Positions 9,340-18,319 of a stretch of DNA of 64,000 nucleotides are shown here, in pieces. The stretch's first letter is position 1; each line of letters begins with the position of its first letter. The DNA is from Anaerolineae bacterium. GTDB lineage: Bacteria; Chloroflexota; Anaerolineae; Promineifilales; Promineifilaceae. The DNA is taken from contig JAUIAP010000002.1 in NCBI GenBank assembly GCA_030425205.1, positions 186,001-250,000 of the forward strand, read 5' to 3'. A model generated the notes under the pieces. It was not told where the DNA came from, did not search any database, and saw only the letters and a program-made list of their open reading frames with translations. The position numbers and the translations under genes are program-made.

Positions 9340-10242
9340 TCAAGCTAAAATCTGACCAATGCCAAACGTGAGAACAAACAAAAGCGTGGTCATTGCCATT
9401 TGACCGAGCAGCGGGTTGAGTTGCTCGGAAGGCGTGCTGACGACAGTGCGGGCGTTTTTGATAAATAGGGGAACGGAAACGAGAAAGAGCAGTTGCCAAA
9501 CGCTCTCAAAATTTTGTGCGACATAGACGCCCGCAAACGCGACCCCAAACGCAACCAACAGCAGATGATAACGGCGCGCATTTTCCAAGCCCCAACGCAC
9601 GGCCAACGAGATTTTGCCCGCCAGCTTATCGCTTTTGATGTCACGGATGTTGTTGATGTTGAGGACGGCGACGGCGAAAAGGCCAACGCTAGCGGCAGGG
9701 AGAATGACCGTCGGTTGAATGTCGCCCGTGTTGAGGTAAAACGTACCGATGACGGCAACCAGCCCAAAGAAGATAAAAACGAAGAGGTCGCCTAGTCCGA
9801 CATAGCCATAGGGATTAGAACCTGCCGTGTAGTTGATCGATGCCCAGATTGCCGCGCCACCGAGTGCGATGAAGATGGCGATGAGGAGAAGTTGTTGCCA
9901 GCCAAAGGCGAGAATGATCAACAGGACCCCGCTGATCATAGCGAGAACGGCGGAAAGAAGCATGGCGCGGCGCATTTCGGCGAGGGTGATGAGGCCAGAC
10001 TGCACGGCGCGACTGGGGCCGACACGATCGGCCGAATCGGCCCCATGCACGCTATCCCCATAATCATTTGCCAAATTAGAAAGAATTTGCAAGAAAATCG
10101 CGGTTAAAATTGCTAACAGCGTTACGTCCCAACGAAATTCATCCCACGCTGCTGCGAGAAATCCGCCCATCAAAATTCCAGCTACAGCGAGCGGCAAAGT
10201 GCGTAGGCGAATCGCCTTAATCCATGCTTGTCGTTTTGTCAT
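9340..10242 (-). CDS. menA: 1,4-dihydroxy-2-naphthoate polyprenyltransferase (MenA)
   Basis: Integral membrane UbiA-family prenyltransferase that attaches the isoprenoid tail in menaquinone synthesis. About eight to nine hydrophobic segments are visible. The first Asp-rich motif region is NLANDYGDSVHGADSADR followed by GPSRAVQSGLI, the typical MenA wording; the second is NINNIRDIKSDKLAGK. The start at 10242 (MTKRQAWIKAIR) fits family length (300 residues); a 20-residue extension upstream is unlikely. No other men gene is nearby. Confidence 0.9.
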   Translation of the reverse strand: MTKRQAWIKAIRLRTLPLAVAGILMGGFLAAAWDEFRWDVTLLAILTAIFLQILSNLANDYGDSVHGADSADRVGPSRAVQSGLITLAEMRRAMLLSAVLAMISGVLLIILAFGWQQLLLIAIFIALGGAAIWASINYTAGSNPYGYVGLGDLFVFIFFGLVAVIGTFYLNTGDIQPTVILPAASVGLFAVAVLNINNIRDIKSDKLAGKISLAVRWGLENARRYHLLLVAFGVAFAGVYVAQNFESVWQLLFLVSVPLFIKNARTVVSTPSEQLNPLLGQMAMTTLLFVLTFGIGQILA

Positions 10243-10450
10243 TCGGGAATTGTAACTGTGAGGGGATAAGTTCGCACGCGATGTAGGGATAGGGCGTGAC
10301 ACATAATCTCAAACTTCTATTCTCGCACGCCTTACCCCTGTTTCCATCGCTATATTTTAGCTTGAATGGGGCGTTCGCTGACAGGGTGAGGCGTTGCGGA
10401 ACGATCTGGTTATCGTCTCAATTTTGAACGCAAACGCCCCACCCCTACGA
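10243..10450. other. 208-bp intergenic region, no gene seen
   Basis: Lies between menA and the M32 peptidase gene, both on the minus strand. It contains an 8-bp separated inverted repeat (GGGGCGTT near 10366 with AACGCCCC near 10435) but no T-run, and no convincing small reading frame. Confidence 0.4.
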
Positions 10451-11953
10451 TTATAATTCGTATATTTCGGTGAATTTGTTGGTCACATAGCGGATAAACG
10501 GCTCGTGGGAGAGTGGTTTGCCCGTTGCGTTCATAACGATTTCGGATGGGGTGAACTTGCTGCCGACGCTGTGAATGTTTTCGCGTAGCCATTCGACATA
10601 TTGCTCTGGCTTACCGGCGTTTAAATCCTCAATCGCCGCTGGGTTCTGCTCTTGGATCGCCTCGTAGAATTGCGCACCATAGAGATTGCCGAGCGCATAG
10701 GTCGGGAAGTAGCCGAACATCGGCCGCGACCAATGAACATCCTGCAAACAGCCCTGCGTATCATTTGGTGGCACGAGACCCAATAGTTCTTCCATCTTTG
10801 CGTTCCACATTTCGGGCAAATCTTTGGCTGCCAACGCTCCGCTCAACATCGCTTGTTCAATTTCAAAGCGCAAAATGATGTGGAAGTTGTAAGTCAACTC
10901 GTCTGCTTCGACGCGGATCAGCGAGGGGTGGACGTGGTTGATGGCGCGATAGAACTCTTCAACGCTGTGTTCGGCGAGATCGGGGAAAGTTTGTTGTAAT
11001 GCGGGGTAATGTTCGCGCCAGAAACCGAGCGATCGGCCGATAATATTCTCAATCGTGCGCGATTGACTTTCATGTAACCCCATCGATGCCCCGCGTGCCA
11101 ATGGCGTGCGCGAAAGCTCCGCTGCTGTCCCCTGCTCATACATCGCGTGACCCGACTCATGCAGCGTGCCAAACAGCCCGGGATTTATAAAATCGCCATA
11201 CCAGCGCGACGTTATGCGTGCATCGTTGCGGCTAAAACTCGATGCAAAGGGATGCGTGACGGTTCCGATATGTCCACGCTCTAAATCGTAGCCGACCTGA
11301 CGTGAGATATAGTGCGCAAACTTCATCTGCATATCGACTGGAAAGTTTTTATGCAGAAGAGCGGTGTCAATTGGTGTGCCACGCTCTTGAATCGCCTGCA
11401 AGAGTGGCACCGTTTCCGCCTTGACCGCGTTGAACATCGTGCGCACATCGGCCGATTTCATCCCTTCTTCATACAGATTCAACAGTGTATCGTACTGCTC
11501 ATCTGCGCCTTCATCGAGATAGGTGACCATCTCTTGGCTTAATCCGATAATCTTTTCAAGATGCGGGAGAAACTTGGCAAAATCATTTTGGGCGCGGGCT
11601 TCTGTCCAGGCCGCCTGTGCTTCACCAGAAATGACGGTGCGGCGACGCACAAACTCTTCAGGGAAGACGCGAGCGCGTTTATAGTTGCGCTTGACGATTC
11701 TAATGAGACGCGCTTCAGTACTGTTGGGATCGATGCCGTTCAATTCGGCCGATGCTGATTCTATCAGCGTGCCAAACTCGTCTGATGTCCCCATCTGATG
11801 CGAAATCTTCGTCAACGTCGCCATCTGCTGAATGCGTTCGGCATTGCCATTTTTCGGCATATTCGTTTCACGATCCCACTGCAAAAGCTGGACGGCCTTG
11901 CTAATATCGTTTAATTCTTGGACTTTTGTGACTAATGTGTTGTAGTTGCTCAT
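10451..11953 (-). CDS. M32 family metallocarboxypeptidase (carboxypeptidase Taq type)
   Basis: 500 residues, the standard family length, cytoplasmic zinc carboxypeptidase that trims C-terminal residues. The zinc-binding HEXXH is in GTLHESGHAMYEQG. Further family blocks are ITSRWYGDFINPGLF upstream of it, SRTIENIIGRSLGFWREH, HVHPSLIRVEADELTYNFH with the third metal ligand and catalytic neighbours, and GYFPTYALGNLYGAQ near the end. It stands alone, divergent from purL. Confidence 0.93.
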   Translation of the reverse strand: MSNYNTLVTKVQELNDISKAVQLLQWDRETNMPKNGNAERIQQMATLTKISHQMGTSDEFGTLIESASAELNGIDPNSTEARLIRIVKRNYKRARVFPEEFVRRRTVISGEAQAAWTEARAQNDFAKFLPHLEKIIGLSQEMVTYLDEGADEQYDTLLNLYEEGMKSADVRTMFNAVKAETVPLLQAIQERGTPIDTALLHKNFPVDMQMKFAHYISRQVGYDLERGHIGTVTHPFASSFSRNDARITSRWYGDFINPGLFGTLHESGHAMYEQGTAAELSRTPLARGASMGLHESQSRTIENIIGRSLGFWREHYPALQQTFPDLAEHSVEEFYRAINHVHPSLIRVEADELTYNFHIILRFEIEQAMLSGALAAKDLPEMWNAKMEELLGLVPPNDTQGCLQDVHWSRPMFGYFPTYALGNLYGAQFYEAIQEQNPAAIEDLNAGKPEQYVEWLRENIHSVGSKFTPSEIVMNATGKPLSHEPFIRYVTNKFTEIYEL

Positions 11954-12321
11954 TTTTATTTTTGAAAGGCTAAAGCCAATTTAGGTATTAAATGGCATTG
12001 CTATCTGATAACAGGAGAGATCTGGAACGTCGCGGTTTCAGAAGCTGTTTGTAAACCATCTACGCTAAATTTGACTGTAGTCATTCCATAAACTAGGTAA
12101 TTATCTAATCGTAATCGCTTTAGCGTGTTCCGTCAATCAAAATGTGATTGGACGAACGTGGTAAAATCAGCCTCTGATATTCACCTAAACTCTTTGAAAT
12201 AGATGGCTTTTTGGAACTTTGCTGGGAATTAGCTTAGATATGAAGCGTCACGCATAAAATATCATGAATTCCAGTGACGTCTTGTGCTGCCTTGCCCACA
12301 AATTTCCAAATACCCAACAAT
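11954..12321. other. Divergent promoter region between M32 peptidase and purL
   Basis: 368 bp that must hold the start signals of both divergent genes. I see no confident -35/-10 pair, no strong hairpin and no small gene. No purine-riboswitch core was recognised upstream of purL. Confidence 0.4.
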
Positions 12322-15300
12322 ATGTCAAACACACACATGAATACGTTCCGCGTGGTTGTTTCGCCACGCGATTTACAGAAAGACGAACAGCTTCTAACTG
12401 CCGCTACTCAACTTGGCCTGACGGGCGTTGAGTCAATCTATAGCAAACGACTCTTCTTTATACAAGGGGATTTTGGGGTAGATTCGGCCGATCAAATCGC
12501 CATCGATCTCCTCGTTGATCCTGTGACAGAAGAGGTCTCATTTGAAACGCTGGACGGCAAAATGGTTGGCGAACGGCGCGATAAGCGTCACCATACGATC
12601 GATGTAACCTACCTGCCTGGGGTGACTGATCCTGCGGCCGATAACCTGCGTCGCGCCGCCGCGTGGATGGGATTTGACGTTGCGAATGCTGCCACTGGCA
12701 TGCGCTATGAGATCGTTGCGCACCCTGATGCCGATCTAGAAGGTATTGCAACTCGCGTGCTCTCCAATCCGGTCGTTCAGCATGCAGTGGTCGATGCGTT
12801 TGCCGATCCACCATTTGTGGAGGCTAGCCCCGAAAATGAGCTGACCGAGACAATCCCGCTCACCGAAGCGGATGACGACGAACTGCTCGACATCAGCCGT
12901 GAACGTCGCCTTTCCCTTGACCTCGCCGAAATGCAGGCCATTCAAACCTACTATCGCAGCGAAGGGCGCGAACCGACCGACGTTGAACTCGAAATGCTCG
13001 CCCAAACGTGGAGCGAACATTGTGTCCACAAGACATTCCGCGCAAAAATCGACTTCACAGGCGAAAACGGTGAACAAGAGACGATCGACGGACTGCTCAA
13101 AACGTATATTCGCGCCGCGACCGAAAAAATCAACAAGCCATGGGTGCGCTCCGCTTTTGTCGATGATGCAGGCATTATTCGCTTTGACGACAACTTTGAT
13201 GTTGCCTTTAAGGTTGAAACGCACAACCATCCATCGGCACTTGAGCCATTTGGTGGTGCAAACACGGGCGTGGGCGGTGTGATTCGAGATGTGTTAGGTG
13301 TATCGGCTCGGCCGATTGCCAACACAGATATTCTCTGTTTTGGCAGCCCTGAGATGTCGCCTGAAGATGTGCCGGCCGGCGTGCTGCATCCTGCGCGTGT
13401 TGCGGATGGCGTTGTGCATGGCATCGAAGATTACGGCAACAAGATGGGGATTCCAACCGTCAACGGCAGCATCGTCTATCATGATGGCTACACCTCCAAC
13501 CCACTCGTCTACTGTGGTTGCGTCGGCATTTTGCCAAACGGCAGCCACAAAGTTGGCGCACAGCCGGGTGATTTGATCGTGGCAATTGGTGGCAAAGTCG
13601 GCCGCGATGGTCTACGCGGTGCAACCTTTTCCAGCATGGAGATGGATCAATCGACCAGCGATATTGCGGGTACGGCTGTGCAAATTGGGCATCCGATCAT
13701 GGAAAAACAGGTGCTTGAAGTGACGCTCCGTTGCCGCGATGAAGGACTCTACACGGCGTTGACGGACTGCGGCGCGGGCGGCTACTCTAGCTCTGTCGGT
13801 GAAATGGCCGAAGAAACGGGCGCATCTGTCCAACTGCAAAACGTCTCGCTCAAATATCCGGGCCTGCGTCCGTGGGAGATTTGGCTCAGCGAAGCACAGG
13901 AACGCATGGTTCTCGCCGTTCCGCCGCAACATTATCAGCGTGTCAAAGAGATTGCGGCAGGTCAAGATGTCGAGGCGATTCAGCTTGGTGTGTTTGACGG
14001 CTCAGGCCAAATGCGCATCTACTATGGCGACAAAATTGTGGCGGACTTCTCGATGGAATTCTTGCACGATGGCATTCCACAACGCCAAATGATCGCCAAA
14101 TGGCAGCCGCCTACGCCCGATGACAACCCCGCACGTGACCTCATGCCCACGCAGGAAGCCCTGCTAAAGCTGCTGCAACTTCCCACGATTCGTAGCAAAG
14201 AGAACATCATTCGCCGCTACGATCACGAAGTCCAGACAGGAACGGCGGTTAAGCCGCTTGTTGGCGTGGCGAATGCAGGACCCAGTGATGCGGCTGTGAT
14301 TGTGCCGCAGGATGCGATTTACGATGTACGATTGACGAATGACGAGGAATCAGCTCGTAAATCCGAAATCGTCAATCGTAAATCCCAAAGAGGGTTTAGC
14401 CTTTCTAATGGTATCTGCCCGACCTATGGCGAGCTCGATCCATATGCAATGGCATGGGCGGCCGTCGATGAGGCGATGCGGAATGCGGTTGCGGTTGGGA
14501 CGAATCCGGATGAAGTGGCGATCCTGGATAATTTCTGCTGGGGAAATCCGCTGTTGCCAGATCGTTTGGGTGCGTTGGTGCGTTGCGCGCAGGGGTGCCA
14601 TGATGCAGCGGTTGCCTATCGCACGCCGTTTATTTCGGGTAAGGATAGCCTGAATAACGAATATGTCGGTGCGGATGGTGAAAAACACGCCATTCCGGGA
14701 ACGATTTTGATTTCAGCTATCGGCATGGTTCCCGACGTGGAGAAAACGGTGACGATGGATTTGAAGGCGGCCGGCAACAAGCTGTTCGTCTTGGGCGACA
14801 CCCGCGCCGAGATGGGCGGCAGCTACTACGCCAAGCTGCATAACGAGAACGGCGGCACGGCTCCGCAACCATTGACCGAAGGGTTGGCGCGTTATCGTGC
14901 GCTCCATCGGGCGATTCGGTCAGATTTGGTCGAGTCATGTCATGATTTGTCAGAAGGCGGATTGGGCGTCGCGCTGGCGGAAATGGCACTGGCTGGGCGT
15001 TTGGGAGCGGACGTTCACCTAAAGGGAATGGTCGCAAATGTGGCGCATGATGATTTGCTGCTGTTTAGCGAGAGCATCGGCCGATTTGTGCTCGAAGTAA
15101 AACCCGAAAATGTCCAACAACTCCAGTTCCAACTTGCGGCCGAACCGCTCGGCGAGATTGGCACAGTGACGGAAGATGCAACGTTTGTCGTTAATGGGTA
15201 TGAAGGGGACGAGATTGTAAATGTACCGGTCGCAGATTTGGAACAGGCGTGGCGTGGGCATGTTGCAGTAGTCAATTACGAAGAACGGAAGTCGGTAGAC

Positions 15301-16110
15301 GGAGAAGGGCATACCGAGAACACACCACAATATCATCCAGCGTCCATCGTCGCCCGTCCAAAAGTCGCCATCATTCATGCGAATGGAACGAATCGTGATC
15401 GGGATGCCGCACTGGCGATAGAGCTTGCTGGCGGTGAGCCTGAGATTATCCATCTAAATCAGTTGATTGCAGGCGAACGCAATTTGCAAGATTATGGCAT
15501 GTTGGTTGTGCCGGGTGGGTTTTCGTATGGGGATGATTTGGGGGCGGGGGTGCTATTTTCGGCCGAATTCCGCCATCGCCTCACCAACGACCTACGCGAA
15601 TTTGTGGCCGATGGTCGGCCGACGTTGGGCATCTGCAACGGGTTTCAAGTTCTTGTAAAAGCGGGCATTTTTAGTGAGCAGGATACGCTTAACAGCGAAA
15701 AGAGAAAAGTCACGCTGACTTATAATGAACGGGGACATTTTGAATGTCGCTGGGTCTATTTAGAGCCAAATGCACAAAGTGACTGTCTGTTCACAAAAGG
15801 ATTAACTGAGCCAATTTACTGCCCTGTCGCGCACGGCGAAGGCCGATTCATGGTCGCCGACGACGCCACCGCCGCACATTTGACCGAGAATAACCTCGTT
15901 GCACTTACGTATCAATCGGCCGAATATCCAGCGAATCCGAACGGCTCCGCGCTGTCGATTGCGGGGATAACTAATCCGGCTGGCAACGTGCTCGGCCTCA
16001 TGCCCCATCCTGAAAACCACATCTTCCCTTGGCAGCATCCGCGCCGGCATCGCGGAGACACGGGATTAGACGGATTGCGATTGTTTAAGAACGGGGTCAA
16101 GAACAGCTAG
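12322..16110 (+). CDS. purL: Phosphoribosylformylglycinamidine synthase, single-chain (PurS-like + PurL + PurQ)
   Basis: Fourth step of purine synthesis: converts FGAR, glutamine and ATP to FGAM. About 1262 residues in one chain. The N terminus holds two PurS-like segments (FRVVVSPRDLQKDEQLL; HHTIDVTYLPGVTDPAADNL). The synthetase core follows (LEMLAQTWSEHCVHKTFRAK, VAFKVETHNHPSALEPFGGA, GLRGATFSSMEMDQSTS). The C-terminal glutaminase is PurQ-like, with nucleophile Cys in LGICNGFQVLV and the His/Glu pair in GLMPHPENHIFPW. The core resembles the small PurL type fused to PurS and PurQ rather than the E. coli arrangement. Start uncertain: ATG 12322 or 12337; no clear ribosome-binding site. An in-frame repeat-like insertion lies at about residues 669-688. 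Confidence 0.93.
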   Translation: MSNTHMNTFRVVVSPRDLQKDEQLLTAATQLGLTGVESIYSKRLFFIQGDFGVDSADQIAIDLLVDPVTEEVSFETLDGKMVGERRDKRHHTIDVTYLPGVTDPAADNLRRAAAWMGFDVANAATGMRYEIVAHPDADLEGIATRVLSNPVVQHAVVDAFADPPFVEASPENELTETIPLTEADDDELLDISRERRLSLDLAEMQAIQTYYRSEGREPTDVELEMLAQTWSEHCVHKTFRAKIDFTGENGEQETIDGLLKTYIRAATEKINKPWVRSAFVDDAGIIRFDDNFDVAFKVETHNHPSALEPFGGANTGVGGVIRDVLGVSARPIANTDILCFGSPEMSPEDVPAGVLHPARVADGVVHGIEDYGNKMGIPTVNGSIVYHDGYTSNPLVYCGCVGILPNGSHKVGAQPGDLIVAIGGKVGRDGLRGATFSSMEMDQSTSDIAGTAVQIGHPIMEKQVLEVTLRCRDEGLYTALTDCGAGGYSSSVGEMAEETGASVQLQNVSLKYPGLRPWEIWLSEAQERMVLAVPPQHYQRVKEIAAGQDVEAIQLGVFDGSGQMRIYYGDKIVADFSMEFLHDGIPQRQMIAKWQPPTPDDNPARDLMPTQEALLKLLQLPTIRSKENIIRRYDHEVQTGTAVKPLVGVANAGPSDAAVIVPQDAIYDVRLTNDEESARKSEIVNRKSQRGFSLSNGICPTYGELDPYAMAWAAVDEAMRNAVAVGTNPDEVAILDNFCWGNPLLPDRLGALVRCAQGCHDAAVAYRTPFISGKDSLNNEYVGADGEKHAIPGTILISAIGMVPDVEKTVTMDLKAAGNKLFVLGDTRAEMGGSYYAKLHNENGGTAPQPLTEGLARYRALHRAIRSDLVESCHDLSEGGLGVALAEMALAGRLGADVHLKGMVANVAHDDLLLFSESIGRFVLEVKPENVQQLQFQLAAEPLGEIGTVTEDATFVVNGYEGDEIVNVPVADLEQAWRGHVAVVNYEERKSVDGEGHTENTPQYHPASIVARPKVAIIHANGTNRDRDAALAIELAGGEPEIIHLNQLIAGERNLQDYGMLVVPGGFSYGDDLGAGVLFSAEFRHRLTNDLREFVADGRPTLGICNGFQVLVKAGIFSEQDTLNSEKRKVTLTYNERGHFECRWVYLEPNAQSDCLFTKGLTEPIYCPVAHGEGRFMVADDATAAHLTENNLVALTYQSAEYPANPNGSALSIAGITNPAGNVLGLMPHPENHIFPWQHPRRHRGDTGLDGLRLFKNGVKNS
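14327..14385 (+). repeat. In-frame hairpin repeat inside purL
   Basis: A perfect 12-bp inverted repeat (TACGATTGACGA at 14327-14338, TCGTCAATCGTA at 14369-14380), with the word CGTAAATCC present twice (14356-14364, 14377-14385). It encodes a Ser/Lys/Glu/Asn-rich stretch (TNDEESARKSEIVNRKS) between otherwise conserved PurL blocks. The style matches the intergenic word-repeat hairpins of this window, so it looks like a mobile or expanding repeat tolerated inside a gene. Presence is seen; origin is inferred. Confidence 0.6.
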
Positions 16111-16138
16111 CCAACTACGATTGGCAATCCACAAAACG

Positions 16139-16174
16139 GGGGTCTGACAGTTACACTTGTGTCTGTCAGACCCC
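16139..16174 (+). terminator. Strong hairpin after purL (terminator-like, no T-run)
   Basis: A perfect 12-bp stem (GGGGTCTGACAG at 16139-16150, CTGTCAGACCCC at 16163-16174) with a 12-base loop, 28 bases after the purL stop. No T-tract follows, so it may stop transcription inefficiently or protect the 3' end. Confidence 0.55.
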
Positions 16175-16209
16175 ATAAGACTAGCTGCGGCCTACGGCTA
16201 TAAGAACGC

Positions 16210-16253
16210 AATGCAACCTCGTGCGTGGTGCAAAACACGAACGAGGTTGCATT
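16210..16253. repeat. Intergenic hairpin between purL and hrcA
   Basis: A perfect 13-bp inverted repeat (AATGCAACCTCGT at 16210-16222, ACGAGGTTGCATT at 16241-16253). The loop contains GCGTGGTGC, a word that recurs in the repeats near 35,370 and 45,020. No T-run. Confidence 0.6.
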
Positions 16254-16412
16254 ATGGCCAAAACTTCGTGACCTTAACGCACGCAACCTACAAAGCATGA
16301 GCGAATAATTGAACTGACGTATTTTTAGCCGATTGCGTTATGGAATTGAGACGCTTGGATGACAACTTTGCTACATGACATAATAGAAAATTCCCCTCTA
16401 CGTCCTTCTTAT

Positions 16413-16441
16413 TTGACGTGCCTTATTCCCTTTGATACCAT
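16413..16441 (+). promoter_or_regulatory. Promoter of the hrcA-grpE-dnaK-dnaJ cluster
   Basis: TTGACG (16413-16418), a 17-bp spacer and TACCAT (16436-16441) form a sigma-70-type promoter. The CIRCE operator begins 15 bases downstream of the -10 box, close to or just past the expected start of transcription. Confidence 0.6.
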
Positions 16442-16456
16442 AAACAAAGAGGGTGA

Positions 16457-16483
16457 TTAGCACTCTTTGCACTAGAGTGCTAA
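16457..16483 (+). promoter_or_regulatory. CIRCE operator (HrcA binding site)
   Basis: A perfect match to the CIRCE consensus: TTAGCACTC, nine bases, GAGTGCTAA (16457-16465 and 16475-16483). HrcA binds this element and represses heat-shock operons; its own gene starts 49 bases downstream, so the cluster is autoregulated. Confidence 0.97.
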
Positions 16484-16531
16484 CACATGAGTTAATTTTA
16501 ATGCAGCCAAGAGCTTGCGAGGACGCAACTG

Positions 16532-17569
16532 TTGGCATTTTTGAGTGTCATGAGCAGGTTATCCGATAGACAAAAGCACATTTTAGGGCTGGTAGTTCGC
16601 AATTATATTGAAGGCGGCCTCCCAATTGGCTCCAAAACACTGGTGACCGACTATCGTCTTAGCGTTAGCTCTGCAACAGTGCGGAACGAGCTCTCACGCC
16701 TGACTGAGGCTGGCTACATTGCGCAGCCACACACTTCAGGCGGGCGTATTCCGACCGAGATGGGATATCGCTACTTTGTACAGCGACTCGTCAGTGAATT
16801 TGAACTCCCTTCCCTTGAGCGACAAACCATAAGCCACCAGTTCCATCAGGCACGTATTGAGATGGAGCAGTGGATGAAACTAGCGGCGGCCGTCTTGGCG
16901 CACACCTCACAAGGGGCAAGCTTTGTGACGGCACCGCGCGCGCGATTTAGTCGTTTTAAGCATATTGAGCTAATTTCGACCCGAGATCGGCTGGTGTTGA
17001 TGATATTGGTGCTTTATGGAGGCAACGTGTCGCAGCAGATGTTGACGCTGGCGACCCCCTTGCCACAGCAGCGATTGAGCGTTGCCGCATCTGATCTCAA
17101 CGGGCGTTTTGATGGTCGCAATTTGGAAGAGATTGAGAGCGCGTTTAGTGGACTGGATGACTTAGAGCAGGACATCGTGCGCTTGGTGATCGATATTATG
17201 CGCCGCGCCGATGCCCGGACCATCAGCGATATTTATCGCGATGGGATTGGCAATATCTTAGATGATGATGGGACGCGCCAAGCGGTGCGCGTTTTAGAAG
17301 AACAGAGCTTGCTGACCGATGTTGTCAGTGATGCGCTAGGCGAAGATGCGAACGGGGTGCAGGTGATCATCGGCGGCGAGGGTCGCTGGGAAGAACTGAA
17401 GCACTGCACAATGATTATGTCCCGCTATGGTGTGGGTGACGATTTAACGGGGGAGGTTGCTGTTGTGGGGTCAATGCGAATGCCCTATGGTCGCAACATC
17501 TCGGCCGTCCGCTACGTTGCCGACATTATGAGCGGGTTTGTACAAGAATACTATACAGAAAAGCAGTGA
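16532..17569 (+). CDS. hrcA: Heat-inducible transcription repressor HrcA
   Basis: Repressor of class I heat-shock genes. About 345 residues: an N-terminal winged helix (LSDRQKHILGLVVRNYIEGG, PIGSKTL, SSATVRNELSRLTEAGYIAQPHTSGGRIPTEMGYRYF) followed by the GAF-like dimerisation region, ending DIMSGFVQEYY. A TTG start at 16532 is chosen because GAGGA lies nine bases upstream; the ATG at 16550 has no such site. A perfect CIRCE lies upstream, and grpE, dnaK and dnaJ follow, the classic arrangement. Confidence 0.95.
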   Translation: MAFLSVMSRLSDRQKHILGLVVRNYIEGGLPIGSKTLVTDYRLSVSSATVRNELSRLTEAGYIAQPHTSGGRIPTEMGYRYFVQRLVSEFELPSLERQTISHQFHQARIEMEQWMKLAAAVLAHTSQGASFVTAPRARFSRFKHIELISTRDRLVLMILVLYGGNVSQQMLTLATPLPQQRLSVAASDLNGRFDGRNLEEIESAFSGLDDLEQDIVRLVIDIMRRADARTISDIYRDGIGNILDDDGTRQAVRVLEEQSLLTDVVSDALGEDANGVQVIIGGEGRWEELKHCTMIMSRYGVGDDLTGEVAVVGSMRMPYGRNISAVRYVADIMSGFVQEYYTEKQ

Positions 17570-17654
17570 ACAGTAGATAGTGAACAGTGAACAGTAGACG
17601 TGACTCATTGGCTTATTACTGTTAACTGACCCACCGTTTACTGCTAACTGAAAC
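17564..17654. repeat. Word-repeat hairpin between hrcA and grpE
   Basis: The left half repeats the word AGTGAACAGTAG-like several times (from the hrcA stop to about 17598). The right half carries its near reverse complement (TTACTGTTAACTG and TTTACTGCTAACTG, about 17616-17650). The pairing is imperfect. It sits inside the heat-shock cluster and could form an mRNA hairpin before grpE. Confidence 0.55.
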
Positions 17655-17668
17655 TGAGGTTGCGAAAC

Positions 17669-18232
17669 GTGTCTGACGAAACGATAAAGGATGAAGAACA
17701 GTTAGAGGCTGTGGAAGCAGCGACAACTGATTCAGTTGAAGAGACTGATGAAGAAGTTGCGGAAGAAGCGGAACCGACGCTAGAGGAACAACTGGCGGCG
17801 GCTGAAGCGAAGGCAAAGGAAAATTTGGACGGGTGGCAACGTGCACGAGCGGAGTTTGCCAATGCACGCAAGCGGTTTGACAAGCAGCGACTCGATTCGC
17901 GCATGAATGCGCTGGTTGAGATGGCTGGTAAATTGTTGCCCGTGATCGATGATTTCGATTTGGCGTTCCAAAATGTCCCTGAGGAAATTGCTAAAAGCGA
18001 TTGGTATGGCGGTTTGGAATTGATTCCACGCAAGCTAAATACTATTTTGGAAGGGATCGGTATTGAACGCATTGAAGCGATTGGGCAACCATTTGACCCG
18101 AATATGCATAACGCGATCATGCAGGAAGAATCGGCCGATCACGACTCCGACACCGTTATTAAAGAATTTCAAGCTGGCTACAAGATTGGGGAGCGCGTTG
18201 TGCGTCCATCGGTCGTTGTGGTGGCAGCGTAA
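17669..18232 (+). CDS. grpE: Nucleotide exchange factor GrpE
   Basis: Releases ADP from DnaK. About 187 residues: an acidic, low-complexity N terminus, a long coiled-coil helix (QLAAAEAKAKENLDGWQRARAEFANARKRF begins it), and the beta-domain that contacts DnaK (GIERIEAIGQPFDPNMHNAIMQEE). The GTG at 17669 is chosen because GAGG lies nine bases upstream; a TTG at 17660 overlaps that site. It lies between hrcA and dnaK and shares the CIRCE-controlled transcript. Confidence 0.93.
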   Translation: MSDETIKDEEQLEAVEAATTDSVEETDEEVAEEAEPTLEEQLAAAEAKAKENLDGWQRARAEFANARKRFDKQRLDSRMNALVEMAGKLLPVIDDFDLAFQNVPEEIAKSDWYGGLELIPRKLNTILEGIGIERIEAIGQPFDPNMHNAIMQEESADHDSDTVIKEFQAGYKIGERVVRPSVVVVAA

Positions 18233-18237
18233 TAGGA

Positions 18238-18313
18238 GCATTTCAGCATTTCAGCCCGTCAGCGTTTCAGCTTTTTGCTGATTAACTGACTAGCTGACTA
18301 GCTGATTAGCTAA
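18238..18313. repeat. Word-repeat hairpin between grpE and dnaK
   Basis: The left part repeats CATTTCAGC/CGTTTCAGC words (18240-18271); the right part repeats CTGACTAGCTGA-like words (18278-18311). GCTGA/TCAGC words allow extended, imperfect pairing. No reading frame. The structure ends only a few bases before the dnaK ATG, so it could influence dnaK translation. Confidence 0.5.
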
Positions 18314-18319
18314 AAAAAC

